From Candidatus Cloacimonadota bacterium (GTDB taxonomy: Bacteria; Cloacimonadota; Cloacimonadia; JGIOTU-2; B8-G9): 10,768 bases of DNA. The DNA lies in NCBI GenBank assembly GCA_003647765.1, contig QMNM01000024.1, forward strand, positions 1 through 10,768. Reading direction: 5' to 3'. The notes under the pieces were generated by a model. It saw only the letters and a list, made by a program, of their open reading frames with translations. It was not told the origin of the DNA and ran no database searches. Shown in pieces: positions 1-7,386 of the stretch (position 1 is the first letter of the stretch; each line of letters starts with the position of its first letter). The translations under genes were made by a program, and so were the position numbers.

Positions 1-213
1 AAACTCATCACAAAAAATTTAATTTATAAAAAAAGGTTCGCGTAAGTTTGCATAGTTCGTATAAGTTCGCGATTGCAAGTTCGCGATTAAGTAAGAGATT
101 AAACGTGAACAAATCACTAACTCAACAAACTCATCGCAAAAGATATAATTTATAAAAAAGGTTCGCGTAAGTTTGCATAGTTCGTGTAAGTTCGCGATTG
201 CAAGTTCGCGATT
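1..213. repeat. Two tandem copies of an ~88-bp repeat, period ~125 bp
   Basis: Copy 1 (1-88) and copy 2 (127-213) differ by about four substitutions and one A-run indel. They are separated by a 38-bp unrelated linker (89-126). Each copy has an A/T-rich left part beginning AAACTCATC and a right part made of short degenerate units: GTTCGCGTAA, GTTTGCATA, GTTCGT(A/G)TAA, GTTCGCGATTGCAA, GTTCGCGATT. Copy 1 starts exactly at the window edge, so more copies may lie upstream. Copy 2 ends 20 bp before the htrA start codon, so the repeat must form part of that gene's upstream region. No function is recognised. The units are not CRISPR-like, because there is no constant repeat with unique spacers of equal length. 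Confidence 0.85.
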
Positions 214-233
214 GTATCTGCACTGAATAATCT

Positions 234-1445
234 ATGAAAAAGACAACTTTTATTTTACTTGTCATATTAGTCATCATAATAAATAGTGCTATTACAGAGT
301 ATTTGATTGAGAAAAGTAGCAATAAAGAGATGCAGATTCCTGCTCAACTTGTTCAGGATGTAGCACAAGATGAATTTTCTCATCAAGATAGCAATGCTAT
401 CAACTATTATCCTCATAAGCAAACAATCCAATCAACAGATATTTTTACTAGAGATAATAGCATTACAAAAGCCGTAAGAAATGTTGCACCTTCTGTTGTA
501 AGTATAAATGTAGTTAAAACTGAGATAGTAACAAGCTATGATTTCTTTGGTCCCAGAAGTTTTTTCTTTGATTTTTTCCCGCGTCAGTATAGACAAAAAG
601 TAAAAAGTATTGGTTCTGGTGTGATTATTGATAAGGATGGCTATATCATTACAAATGCCCATGTAGTAAAGAATGCCACAGAGATAAAGGTGATTCTTCC
701 TGATAGCAGAGAGTTTGAAGGAAAGATTATTGGCATTGATGATTTGAATGATATTGCAGTATTGAAAATTGATGGAAAAAGTTTGCCTTATGCCACATTA
801 GGTAATTCTGATGACTTAATTATTGGTGAATGGGCAATTGCTTTTGGTAATCCATTTGCTTTCTTGATAAAAAATGCAGAACCAAGTGTAACTCTCGGTG
901 TAATCTCTGCTGTTAATCGTAATTTCCAGATGAGTGATCAAGGCAAAATTTATAAAAAAATGATTCAAACGGATGCGGCAATAAATCCAGGAAATAGCGG
1001 TGGACCACTTACAAATATAAATGGCGAACTCATTGGCATCAATACTTTTATCTTTACGCAAAGTGGAGGAAGTGAAGGCATTGGCTTTGCTATTCCAATC
1101 AAGCGGGTAAAAAAAATCGCAAATGAATTGTCTACTTATGGCAAAATTAGGTCCGTCTGGTTCGGATTTAAAGTGCAAGACATTTCAAAAATATTAGCTA
1201 TAAATTTACATCTTAAATCTACAAATGGAGTGCTTGTATCTTATGTAGAAAAATCAAGCCCAGCACAAGAAGCTGGACTGAAAAAAGGCGATGTAATTAT
1301 AAAAATAAATGATATTGATATCAAATCCACTGATGATGCTGAAATGGCTGTCTCTGATATTAGTGTAAATGAAACTATTAAAATTGTAATCTTACGACAT
1401 AACAAACAAAAAACCATATACTTAACAACTAAAGAACACTTTTAA
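234..1445 (+). CDS. htrA: HtrA/DegS-type serine protease, membrane-anchored, one PDZ domain
   Basis: This is a trypsin-like protease of the HtrA family (MEROPS S1C), which degrades or senses misfolded proteins outside the cytoplasm. Residues 5-21 form a hydrophobic signal anchor after MKK, followed by a polar linker to about residue 75. The protease domain spans about 78-295. The catalytic triad is visible as H143 (TNAHVV), D173 (LNDIAVLKID) and S255 (NPGNSGGPL). A Phe-rich segment (104-116) takes the place of the regulatory LA loop. A single PDZ domain covers about 305-397 (SPAQEAGLKKGDVI). At 403 aa with one PDZ it resembles DegS or HtrA2 more than two-PDZ DegP. The ATG at 234 is the first possible start, since an in-frame TAA lies two codons upstream, but no Shine-Dalgarno site precedes it, unlike most genes here. 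It stands alone, preceded by the tandem repeat. Family is certain; which HtrA subtype is less so. Confidence 0.95.
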   Translation: MKKTTFILLVILVIIINSAITEYLIEKSSNKEMQIPAQLVQDVAQDEFSHQDSNAINYYPHKQTIQSTDIFTRDNSITKAVRNVAPSVVSINVVKTEIVTSYDFFGPRSFFFDFFPRQYRQKVKSIGSGVIIDKDGYIITNAHVVKNATEIKVILPDSREFEGKIIGIDDLNDIAVLKIDGKSLPYATLGNSDDLIIGEWAIAFGNPFAFLIKNAEPSVTLGVISAVNRNFQMSDQGKIYKKMIQTDAAINPGNSGGPLTNINGELIGINTFIFTQSGGSEGIGFAIPIKRVKKIANELSTYGKIRSVWFGFKVQDISKILAINLHLKSTNGVLVSYVEKSSPAQEAGLKKGDVIIKINDIDIKSTDDAEMAVSDISVNETIKIVILRHNKQKTIYLTTKEHF

Positions 1446-1561
1446 AATTTCAAAATCCTAATTTCAAGTTTCTAAATCTAAATTATAAAAAGCCAATCTT
1501 ATATTTTCCTTAAAATGGTTAAAATGGGCTTATTGAGTTCTATTACACACAATTGAAGTTA

Positions 1562-1677
1562 TGGGCTAACTCACTATCTCTTGTATGATTAGCCCACAGT
1601 TTTAATCGTGGGTTCACCCTGTTAGATATTTAGATTGAGACACTGTTTTTTTGTTAAATTTTAATTATCTAACTGGG
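1562..1677. repeat. Nested inverted-repeat element (REP-like)
   Basis: Several short inverted repeats are packed together. TGGGCTAA (1562-1569) pairs with TTAGCCCA (1589-1596). CCCAC (1593-1597) pairs with GTGGG (1608-1612). GGGT and ACCC enclose two bases at 1610-1619. CCC-T-GTTAGATA (1617-1628) pairs with TATCTAAC-T-GGG (1666-1677). The first three share the bases of 1593-1612, so they would be alternative folds. The CCCAC...GTGGG core resembles small palindromic REP-type elements of other bacteria. That is recalled likeness, not a database match. Confidence 0.6.
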
Positions 1678-1750
1678 CAAAATGTAAAAAGAACCTAATC
1701 TTAACACCTTCAGATTTTTTAGATTTGGCTCTTTGATTGTATTAAAAAAT

Positions 1751-1776
1751 ATTCGCTATTCATTCGTGGCTAAAGA
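1751..1776 (-). repeat. Divergent copy of the dispersed 3'-end repeat
   Basis: Read on the minus strand this gives TTAGCCACGAAT followed by an A/T-rich GCGAAT motif. It shares the AGCCACGAA head with the longer copies at 1789-1824 and 9217-9252. It lies about 50 nt downstream of nfo in the direction of nfo transcription. It is too diverged to be certain on its own, but a near match to its head occurs at 7364-7386. Confidence 0.5.
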
Positions 1777-1788
1777 ATCTAATGTTTG

Positions 1789-1824
1789 ATATCTTTTTGT
1801 GTTTTTTCGTGTAATTTTGTGGCT
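1789..1824 (-). repeat. 36-bp dispersed repeat, copy 1, just after nfo
   Basis: These 36 bp are identical to 9217-9252. On the plus strand they contain TTTTTTCGTGTAATTTTGTG. Read in the direction of nfo they begin AGCCACAAAATTACACG, 5 nt after the nfo TAG stop. A third copy with three differences over 31 bp is at 7254-7287. The transcript would be A-rich and without a hairpin, so it is not an intrinsic terminator. Confidence 0.9.
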
Positions 1825-1829
1825 TAATA

Positions 1830-2675
1830 CTATTTCCTTAAATCTCGTAATGTTTTGAGATTTATTTTATCCATCTTTCCATTTTCACCTTTTGGCGTTT
1901 CTAAAACCATTGGGATATTATAAAATCTTTTGTCATTAATCAATGCTCTAAAGCCCTCTAATCCGATATATCCTGCTCCAATATGAAAATGTCTATCTTT
2001 TCTAGAACCAAGCTCATATTTAGAATCATTAAGATGAAAAAGATGAATATGGTCAAGACCTATGATTTTATCAAATTGGTTCATTACTTGCTGGTATTTT
2101 CCAGTAGTAGTAATATCATACCCAGCCGCAAAAGTATGACAGGTATCATAACAAATGCCAAACCGCTCCTTATATTTCATTATATCCAATATATCTCTTA
2201 ATTGTTCAAAACGATAGCCAAGATTGGTTCCCTGTCCAGCAGTTGTTTCTAATAAAATTTTAACTTTTGTTTCTGCCATTTCTTCAATGATACGATTAAG
2301 ATTTTGTGCAATCTTATTTATTCCCCATCTTTCACCAATTCCAAGATGAGACCCAGGATGTATTACCAAGTAATGCAATTTTAATTGTTCACAGCGATTT
2401 ATTTCATCCTTCATTGCAGATATTGATTTTTTTTCAATATCAGTTTTAGGACTGCATAGATTTATAAGATAAGCATTATGCGCATTAACGGAAAATGGCT
2501 GATGTTTTTCTCTTTCTATTTGGAATTTTTCCAGTTCTTGATATGTAAATGGCTTAGAAAACCAACGGTTATTATTCTTCACGAAAATCTGAATAGAATT
2601 TGCACCAAGCTCTTTTGCTCTTGCAAAGCATTTATAAACTCCACCTGATATTGATATATGTGCACCTAAATTCAT
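1830..2675 (-). CDS. nfo: Endonuclease IV (AP endonuclease family 2)
   Basis: This is deoxyribonuclease IV, a three-metal-ion TIM-barrel enzyme. It cuts DNA 5' of abasic sites and removes 3' blocking groups in base excision repair. All nine metal ligands expected from E. coli Nfo can be placed: H66 (NAHNAYLINL), H106 (VIHPGSHLG), E143 (LLETTAGQG), D177 and H180 (CYDTCHTFAAGYD), H214 (HLNDSK), D227 and H229 (DRHFHIG), and E259 (VLETPKG). At 281 aa it has normal family length and is clearly intact. AGGAG sits about 5 nt before the ATG. It stands alone, divergent from the sugar dehydrogenase gene. A perfect dispersed-repeat copy starts 5 nt after its TAG stop, so the transcript probably runs into that element. 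Confidence 0.98.
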   Translation of the reverse strand: MNLGAHISISGGVYKCFARAKELGANSIQIFVKNNNRWFSKPFTYQELEKFQIEREKHQPFSVNAHNAYLINLCSPKTDIEKKSISAMKDEINRCEQLKLHYLVIHPGSHLGIGERWGINKIAQNLNRIIEEMAETKVKILLETTAGQGTNLGYRFEQLRDILDIMKYKERFGICYDTCHTFAAGYDITTTGKYQQVMNQFDKIIGLDHIHLFHLNDSKYELGSRKDRHFHIGAGYIGLEGFRALINDKRFYNIPMVLETPKGENGKMDKINLKTLRDLRK

Positions 2676-2782
2676 AATAACTCCTTTTATATTTTAATAT
2701 TCACATTACAGATAAGATTTTATAGCCAAATAGAATGATTTTTAACACATTTAGGGATTTTTATAACGAACTCATTTTTTTA

Positions 2783-2811
2783 TTGACAGCATGTTTATTA
2801 CTTTATGTTTC
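2783..2811 (+). promoter_or_regulatory. Candidate promoter of the nucleotide-sugar dehydrogenase
   Basis: A consensus TTGACA (2783-2788) lies 53 nt before the start codon in the 166-bp divergent spacer between nfo and this gene. The best downstream element is TATGTTTC at 2804-2811. It is a poor sigma-70 -10 box at a 15-nt spacing. It fits a Bacteroidetes-type -7 box (TAnnTTTG) better, 18 nt after TTG. The -35 part is convincing; the -10 part is uncertain. Confidence 0.4.
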
Positions 2812-2841
2812 TTATCCAAATTATAGAGGAGGCATATTGAT

Positions 2842-4386
2842 ATGCAAAAAAATTCAATAGCACCAGATGGTAGAGAGTTTGTTCTTCCTACAAAGGAAGA
2901 GAGTATATTGGAAAAAGAAAAAATCAATCAAATCACAGAACAGCAAAGAAAGTTGGGTAGAAAAATCGTTGCAGTCCAGGGATTAGGTTTTGTTGGTTGT
3001 GTAATGGCTGTTGTAATAGCCGATGCAGAAGATAAACATGGGAATCCAATATATTTTGTGCATGGACATCAAAGAGCTTCTGTTCGTTCATATTGGAAGG
3101 TTCCAGTTATTAATACAGGCGAACCTCCTGTAAGATCATCTGACAAAGAAGTGCCAGAATTATTCACTCGTTGTATTAAAGAAAAGAAGAATTTCAGAGC
3201 AACTTGGCATAATTATGCTTATGAACTCGCAGACATTGTTGTTGTAGATATTCAATTAGACGCTACCAAGCCTTATTTTGGCGAAGCAGAAAAGGGATAT
3301 TGTGACCTTTCGGCTTTCAGAGATGGAATGAGAAATTTGGGCAGATTTATTAGACCTGACTGCTTAATTTTAGTAGAAACTACTGTGCCCCCTGGAACTT
3401 GCGAAAGAGTAGTTAAACCGATTATTGAAGAGGAATTTACGAAAAGAGGTATTGATATTAAGAAAAATCCTCCTCTTATAGCGCATTCCTATGAAAGAGT
3501 AATGCCAGGTGCTAATTATGTCCGATCAATCCGCAATTTCTGGCGTGTGTATTCAGGAATAAATGAGAAAAGTAAAACATTAGCAAAAGAATTTCTAACA
3601 GATATATTAGATGTTGAGAATTATCCATTAACAGAGCTTGAAAATACAAATGCTTCCGAGCTTGCTAAAGTAATGGAAAATTCATATCGTGCAACCAATA
3701 TTGCACTGACTTTAGAATGGGCAAAATTTGCTGAAAAAATCGGCGTGAACATATTCAAAGTCAGAGAAGCAATTAGAAAGCGAAAAGGTACTCATGACAA
3801 TATGTTGAGACCAAGTTTGGGTGTAGGTGGCTATTGTCTGACTAAAGATCCTGTTCTTGCTAACTGGTCAATGAAAGCAATTTTTGATATAGATGACACC
3901 TTGGATGTTGCAATTAGATCTGTTAATATCAATGATACTATGCCCTTGCATACAATTGAACTGATAAAATCCGAGTATCCAGAATTAGAAGATGTAAAAA
4001 TTGCAGTATTAGGCATATCTTATTTGGAAGATCTCGGCGATACGAGACATTCGCCTTCTTATACTTTAGTGCGTATATTGAACGAGCAATGGGCAATAGT
4101 TAAGGCTCATGACCCTTATGTGCTATACTGGAAAGAAATGGAAAATGTAAAAGTACATAAAAAATTAAAGCCAACTGTACATAATGCAGATGTGATTGTA
4201 TTTGCTGTTGGCCATACTGAATATAAAAATATTGAACCAGAAGACCTAATAAATATGTGTGAAACAAAGCCATTGATAATTGATTGCTCAAATTTTATAA
4301 GTGATGAAAAAATAAAAAAATATCTTGAACTTGGTTGTAAAGTAAAATGCGTTGGTAAAGGGCATATCAATTCATTAGTGGCGTAA
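2842..4386 (+). CDS. Nucleotide-sugar 6-dehydrogenase, UDP-HexNAc (WecC/VipA) type, long form
   Basis: This is an NAD-dependent four-electron oxidoreductase that converts a UDP-hexose(amine) to its uronic acid for surface polysaccharides. The Rossmann motif is G47-x-G49-x-x-G52. Further motifs are VETTVPPGT (178-186), ERVMPG (218-223), K276 and N280 in ELAKVMENSYR, and the catalytic C332 in GGYCLTKDP. The second Rossmann domain covers about 385-505. ERVxPG rather than the NPEFLREG of UDP-glucose dehydrogenases favours a UDP-ManNAc or UDP-GlcNAc substrate. That is an inference. It is long (514 aa, against the usual 420-450), with a charged N-terminal extension of about 40 residues and longer loops. 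The usual FK motif of the third domain is SY-L here (GISYLED, 391-397), so its conserved lysine is missing, although DTRHSPS (400-406) is kept. AGGAGG lies 9 nt before the ATG. No polysaccharide genes adjoin it. Confidence 0.9.
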   Translation: MQKNSIAPDGREFVLPTKEESILEKEKINQITEQQRKLGRKIVAVQGLGFVGCVMAVVIADAEDKHGNPIYFVHGHQRASVRSYWKVPVINTGEPPVRSSDKEVPELFTRCIKEKKNFRATWHNYAYELADIVVVDIQLDATKPYFGEAEKGYCDLSAFRDGMRNLGRFIRPDCLILVETTVPPGTCERVVKPIIEEEFTKRGIDIKKNPPLIAHSYERVMPGANYVRSIRNFWRVYSGINEKSKTLAKEFLTDILDVENYPLTELENTNASELAKVMENSYRATNIALTLEWAKFAEKIGVNIFKVREAIRKRKGTHDNMLRPSLGVGGYCLTKDPVLANWSMKAIFDIDDTLDVAIRSVNINDTMPLHTIELIKSEYPELEDVKIAVLGISYLEDLGDTRHSPSYTLVRILNEQWAIVKAHDPYVLYWKEMENVKVHKKLKPTVHNADVIVFAVGHTEYKNIEPEDLINMCETKPLIIDCSNFISDEKIKKYLELGCKVKCVGKGHINSLVA

Positions 4387-4433
4387 ATGCATAGTGCGTA
4401 AGACCATAATAACTATGCGCATCATCGTTCTCA

Positions 4434-4482
4434 AAACAGGACTTGGCTTAAAATGACAAACTCATTGAGCTGAGTCCTGTTT
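4434..4482. terminator. Bidirectional terminator-like inverted repeat between convergent genes
   Basis: AAACAGGACT (4434-4443) is perfectly complementary to AGTCCTGTTT (4473-4482), with an imperfect GGCT/AGCT extension inward and a loop of about 20 nt. It lies between the convergent ends of the dehydrogenase gene (stop at 4384-4386) and engB (stop at 4481-4483), and its right arm enters the engB stop codon. The flanking bases are A-rich on one side and T-rich on the other, so it could act in both directions. A weaker repeat, ATAGT/ACTAT with flanking GCAT/ATGC, lies at about 4387-4422. Confidence 0.65.
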
Positions 4483-5113
4483 ATGTTTGTGAGTTTGGGA
4501 TAAAAAACTTTTCTCTCTGCGAATTAATCCAATCCCAAACATTCAACCTGCCAAACTTATTCTTTGCTGAAAATAATATTATCTCATCTTCTTTAATTGA
4601 AAATTCTTTAACAAAATATTGCACTCTTTTTCTATACTGTGATTTATTTATTTTATCACATTTTGTACCAACTAATATAAATTCTCGTCCAAGAAATTTT
4701 AACCACTGCACAAGCTCATAATCCTTTATATCAACTTTATGTCTAACATCAATTATAACAACTATGCCTACCAGATTTTCTCGCTTTGTAATATAATTTT
4801 CAATCAATTTTTTCCATTTATTTAGCATTATTTGTGGCACTTTAGCAAATCCATAACCAGGTAGGTCTGTAAAATAGATATTATATTCTTTATCGTATTC
4901 GTCTCTGTATATTATATTAAATAAGTTTATCTTTCTTGTTTTGCCAGGTTGTTTGCTTATTCTGGCTATATCTTTACGATTAAGCAGTACATTTATTATT
5001 GATGATTTACCAACATTTGACCTCCCAACAAAAGTAATTTCAGAAATATTTGCTGATGGAAAATCATTAATATTCATACAACTCTTTATATATTGTGCAT
5101 TAAGAATTTTCAT
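4481..5113 (-). CDS. engB: Ribosome-assembly GTPase EngB (YsxC/YihA)
   Basis: This small essential GTPase acts in late assembly of the large ribosomal subunit. The G motifs occur in order: G1 GRSNVGKSS (30-38), G2 threonine in GKTRKINLF (57-65), G3 DLPG (83-86) within the family signature DLPGYGFA, G4 TKCD (150-153), and G5 SAK (182-184). At 210 aa it has usual family length. Its ATG lies inside the 3' end of queD, with a 14-nt overlap. No Shine-Dalgarno site is visible in front, so translation probably depends on ribosomes finishing queD. It ends in a terminator-like repeat shared with the convergent neighbour. Confidence 0.97.
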   Translation of the reverse strand: MKILNAQYIKSCMNINDFPSANISEITFVGRSNVGKSSIINVLLNRKDIARISKQPGKTRKINLFNIIYRDEYDKEYNIYFTDLPGYGFAKVPQIMLNKWKKLIENYITKRENLVGIVVIIDVRHKVDIKDYELVQWLKFLGREFILVGTKCDKINKSQYRKRVQYFVKEFSIKEDEIILFSAKNKFGRLNVWDWINSQREKFFIPNSQT

Positions 5114-5474
5114 TATAACAGACAGAGTATTTATCTGACTCCCAAACCTCTATTTCATAAACTTTGTTATTATCATTATTGATTGCTTTACTCAATTCGT
5201 CAAATATGACTTTACATATATTTTCTGATGTTGGATTGATTTTGTTAAATAACAAGTTTTCATTAAGATAAGTGTGGTCAAATTTTTTTAGAATATTATT
5301 TAGTATTGAGTTTGCGTCTTTAAAATCAATTGCCATTCCAATATTATTCAATTTCTTACAAGATACAGTCAAACGAACTTTCCAATTATGTCCATGTAAA
5401 TTTGCACAATTTCCTTGATAATCATTTAATTTATGAGCTCCACTGAAATGCCCCCATACATTTATCTTATACAT
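5100..5474 (-). CDS. queD: 6-carboxytetrahydropterin synthase (QueD)
   Basis: QueD converts 7,8-dihydroneopterin triphosphate to 6-carboxy-5,6,7,8-tetrahydropterin, an early step toward preQ0 and the modified tRNA base queuosine. The zinc ligands are H14 (SGAHKL), H27 and H29 (LHGHN). C23 of the CxxxHGH motif is the catalytic cysteine found in QueD. Asp66-His67 (FDHTYLN) and E112 (VWESDKYSV) supply the remaining catalytic and pterin-binding residues. PTSENI (81-86) is the usual family motif. At 124 aa it has QueD length. GGAGG stands 11 nt before the ATG. It overlaps the downstream engB by 14 nt. The other queuosine genes (queC, queE, queF) are not in the window. I looked for a preQ1 riboswitch upstream and could not build one. 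Confidence 0.95.
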   Translation of the reverse strand: MYKINVWGHFSGAHKLNDYQGNCANLHGHNWKVRLTVSCKKLNNIGMAIDFKDANSILNNILKKFDHTYLNENLLFNKINPTSENICKVIFDELSKAINNDNNKVYEIEVWESDKYSVCYNENS

Positions 5475-5542
5475 TTGACTTTATTCCTCCATTCAGTCAA
5501 CTTGCTAATTGAAAAGATAATCTGTTAGATTAGCATATATAT

Positions 5543-5563
5543 GTCAAAATTATTTTGTTTGAC
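5543..5563. promoter_or_regulatory. 21-bp imperfect palindrome in the queD/comM divergent spacer
   Basis: GTCAAA (5543-5548) and TTTGAC (5558-5563) form an inverted repeat with an A/T core. It lies about 70 bp from the queD start and 108 bp from the comM start. Read on the minus strand it contains TTTTGACA, a possible -35 for queD, but no -10 at usable spacing was found. It could be an operator or may be chance in A/T-rich DNA. Confidence 0.3.
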
Positions 5564-5670
5564 TATGAAATCTTATAACCCAGCTTTTTGTATATGAATT
5601 GCATATTAGCTAATCAATGAATAAATAAATTTTTACATTAGCATTTTCCAACATAGAATTAGGAGATGAA

Positions 5671-7233
5671 ATGTTCACCAAAGTTATATCTTTCACTTTA
5701 ATGGGAATAGATGCAGTGCCTATAAGTGTAGAAGTAGATGTTAAGGAAAGCTCTGCTAATTTTGTTTCCATAGTTGGTCTTCCAACCAGTTCTGTAAAAG
5801 AGAGCAAAGACCGAGTGATTGCAGCTATCAGAAATAGTGGATTTATTTTTAAGTCCAAAGCTTATACTATAAATCTTGCACCTGCTGACATGAAAAAAGA
5901 GGGTGTGGCATTAGATTTGCCAATTGCAGTGGGAATGTTATGTTCATTACGAGAAATTTTTACACATTCTTCTGAGGATCCATCAATTTTAGAGAAAATA
6001 GGAATTGTCGGTGAAGTGTCTCTAAATGGAGAGGTCAAGTCAATAAAAGGCATTTTGCCAATTGCTATATCAGCCAAGAAAGCAGGTTTAGAAGGATTAA
6101 TCGTTCCGCATAAAAATGCAAAAGAAGCTGGTATTGTATCTGGTATCAAAATTTTGCCAGTAAAAACATTGTCAGAATGCACAGATTTCTTACAAAATAG
6201 AGTTCATATAAACCCTGTGAAAATAGATTTATTAGAACTCTATCACACATCTTATACTGATTTAGTTGATATATATGATGTTAAGGGACAATATCAAGTA
6301 AAGCGTGCTTTAGAAGTAGCTGCTGCTGGTGGACATAATATTTTAATGATAGGTCCTCCTGGTGCAGGCAAGACAATGTTAGCAAAACGAATTCCAACAA
6401 TCCTGCCAGAAATGACTCTTGAAGAGTCATTGGAAACGACAAAGATACATTCTGTATCTGGGAAATTACCATGCGGACAATCTTTAATTGTGAATCGTCC
6501 TTTCAGAAGTCCTCATCATACAATTAGTGATGTAGCATTAATTGGCGGTGGAAGCTACCCAAAACCAGGAGAAGTATCACTTGCTAATAATGGTGTTCTA
6601 TTTTTGGATGAACTTCCAGAGTTTAAGAAATCCGTATTGGAAGTTATGAGACAGCCATTGGAAGATGGTGTAGTAACAATTGCTCGGGCAACAGAAACAT
6701 TAACATTTCCTGCAAATTTTATGTTAGTTGCTTCAATGAATCCGTGCCCTTGCGGATATTATGGAACTAATATTCCAGGGCACACATGTACTTGCACTCC
6801 AAGTCAAGTGCAGCGATACATTTCAAAAATCTCAGGACCACTTTTAGATAGAATTGACATTCATATAGAAGTGCCATTTGTCAAATATAAGGAACTTTCA
6901 TCCAAGCCAACCGGAGAAAAATCTGCTCAAATCAGGAACAGGGTCAACAAAGCACGAATGATACAAATTCAACGATTTAGCAAAGAAAAGCATATCTATT
7001 GTAATGCTAATATGGAATCAAAACATATCCGCACATATTGTCAGATAGATGAACAATGCAAGAGATTACTGGAAATTGCTATAACAAAATTGGGATTATC
7101 AGCAAGAGCATACGACAGAATTCTAAAGGTCTCGCGCACAATTGCCGATTTAGAGAAATCTCCTCATATCAGTCCACAGCATATTAGCGAGGCTATACAG
7201 TATCGCAGTTTAGATAGAAAATTTTGGGAGTAA
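5671..7233 (+). CDS. comM: ComM/YifB family AAA+ ATPase (magnesium-chelatase-like)
   Basis: This is a homologue of ComM, a hexameric helicase that drives branch migration of recombination intermediates during natural transformation. YifB is its name in E. coli. Residues 1-170 form the N-terminal Lon-protease-like domain (KESKDRVIAAIRNSG, GVALDLPIA). The AAA+ core carries Walker A GPPGAGKT (228-235), the PFRSPHHTISDVALIGGG motif (277-294) and Walker B LFLDE (310-314). A cysteine cluster at C359, C361, C373 and C375 (PCPCGYYG...CTCTPSQ) is typical of the family. LLDRIDIHIEVP (391-402) and the C-terminal SARAYDRILKVSRTIADLE (477-495) complete it. At 520 aa it has full family length. AGGAG lies 5 nt before the ATG. 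It is monocistronic in this window. The family is widespread in bacteria, so its presence alone does not prove competence. Confidence 0.96.
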   Translation: MFTKVISFTLMGIDAVPISVEVDVKESSANFVSIVGLPTSSVKESKDRVIAAIRNSGFIFKSKAYTINLAPADMKKEGVALDLPIAVGMLCSLREIFTHSSEDPSILEKIGIVGEVSLNGEVKSIKGILPIAISAKKAGLEGLIVPHKNAKEAGIVSGIKILPVKTLSECTDFLQNRVHINPVKIDLLELYHTSYTDLVDIYDVKGQYQVKRALEVAAAGGHNILMIGPPGAGKTMLAKRIPTILPEMTLEESLETTKIHSVSGKLPCGQSLIVNRPFRSPHHTISDVALIGGGSYPKPGEVSLANNGVLFLDELPEFKKSVLEVMRQPLEDGVVTIARATETLTFPANFMLVASMNPCPCGYYGTNIPGHTCTCTPSQVQRYISKISGPLLDRIDIHIEVPFVKYKELSSKPTGEKSAQIRNRVNKARMIQIQRFSKEKHIYCNANMESKHIRTYCQIDEQCKRLLEIAITKLGLSARAYDRILKVSRTIADLEKSPHISPQHISEAIQYRSLDRKFWE

Positions 7234-7253
7234 AAATTACAATTGTTTTCTTG

Positions 7254-7287
7254 TTAGTCACGAAATTACACGAAAAAGCACAAAAAG
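7254..7287 (+). repeat. Dispersed 3'-end repeat, copy 3, just after comM
   Basis: Read on the plus strand it begins TTAGTCACGAAATTACACG, the counterpart of AGCCACAAAATTACACG in copies 1 and 2, with about three differences over 31 bp. It starts about 21 nt after the comM stop and has the same orientation relative to comM transcription as the other copies have to their genes. Confidence 0.8.
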
Positions 7288-7363
7288 TTGCGACGGTGTA
7301 AACACCGAGGCTGAGACAAATAAAGAACGCTAAAGCGTCCTTTGGTAAAAAATGAATATTTTA

Positions 7364-7386
7364 ATTTGTGAATTCGTGGCTTTAAA
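7364..7386 (-). repeat. Divergent copy of the dispersed 3'-end repeat after the TlpA-like gene
   Basis: On the minus strand this reads TTTAAAGCCACGAATTCACA. It shares the AGCCACGAAT head with 1751-1776 and the general CACGAA...CACAAA pattern of the longer copies. It lies about 100 nt downstream of the TlpA-like gene in that gene's sense direction. Confidence 0.45.

Larger units (their letters stand above)
1446..1829. other. 384-bp convergent spacer without a gene
   Basis: This spacer lies between the ends of htrA (+) and nfo (-). Its left 110 bp is featureless AT-rich sequence. From 1562 to 1677 it holds a chain of inverted repeats, listed separately. From 1751 to 1824 it carries two copies of the dispersed repeat, also listed separately. 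No open reading frame with a plausible start, ribosome site and protein-like composition was seen. Confidence 0.8.

Noticed and set aside
1-213. CRISPR array or plasmid-type iteron origin
   Set aside because: Only two long copies with a single linker, no regular spacers, and no cas or replication initiator gene nearby.
816-1178. Long antisense frame inside htrA
   Set aside because: It overlaps the catalytic core of a clear htrA gene, has no ribosome site and shows no recognisable protein features.
1983-2201. Small plus-strand frame inside nfo
   Set aside because: It is antisense to conserved nfo motifs and has low-complexity, non-protein-like sequence.
5475-5610. Possible preQ1 riboswitch upstream of queD, suggested by GCTGGGTTAT on the minus strand
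   Set aside because: No complementary CCC-containing strand or the A-rich pseudoknot tail could be placed at the right distance, so the motif cannot fold as a known preQ1 class.
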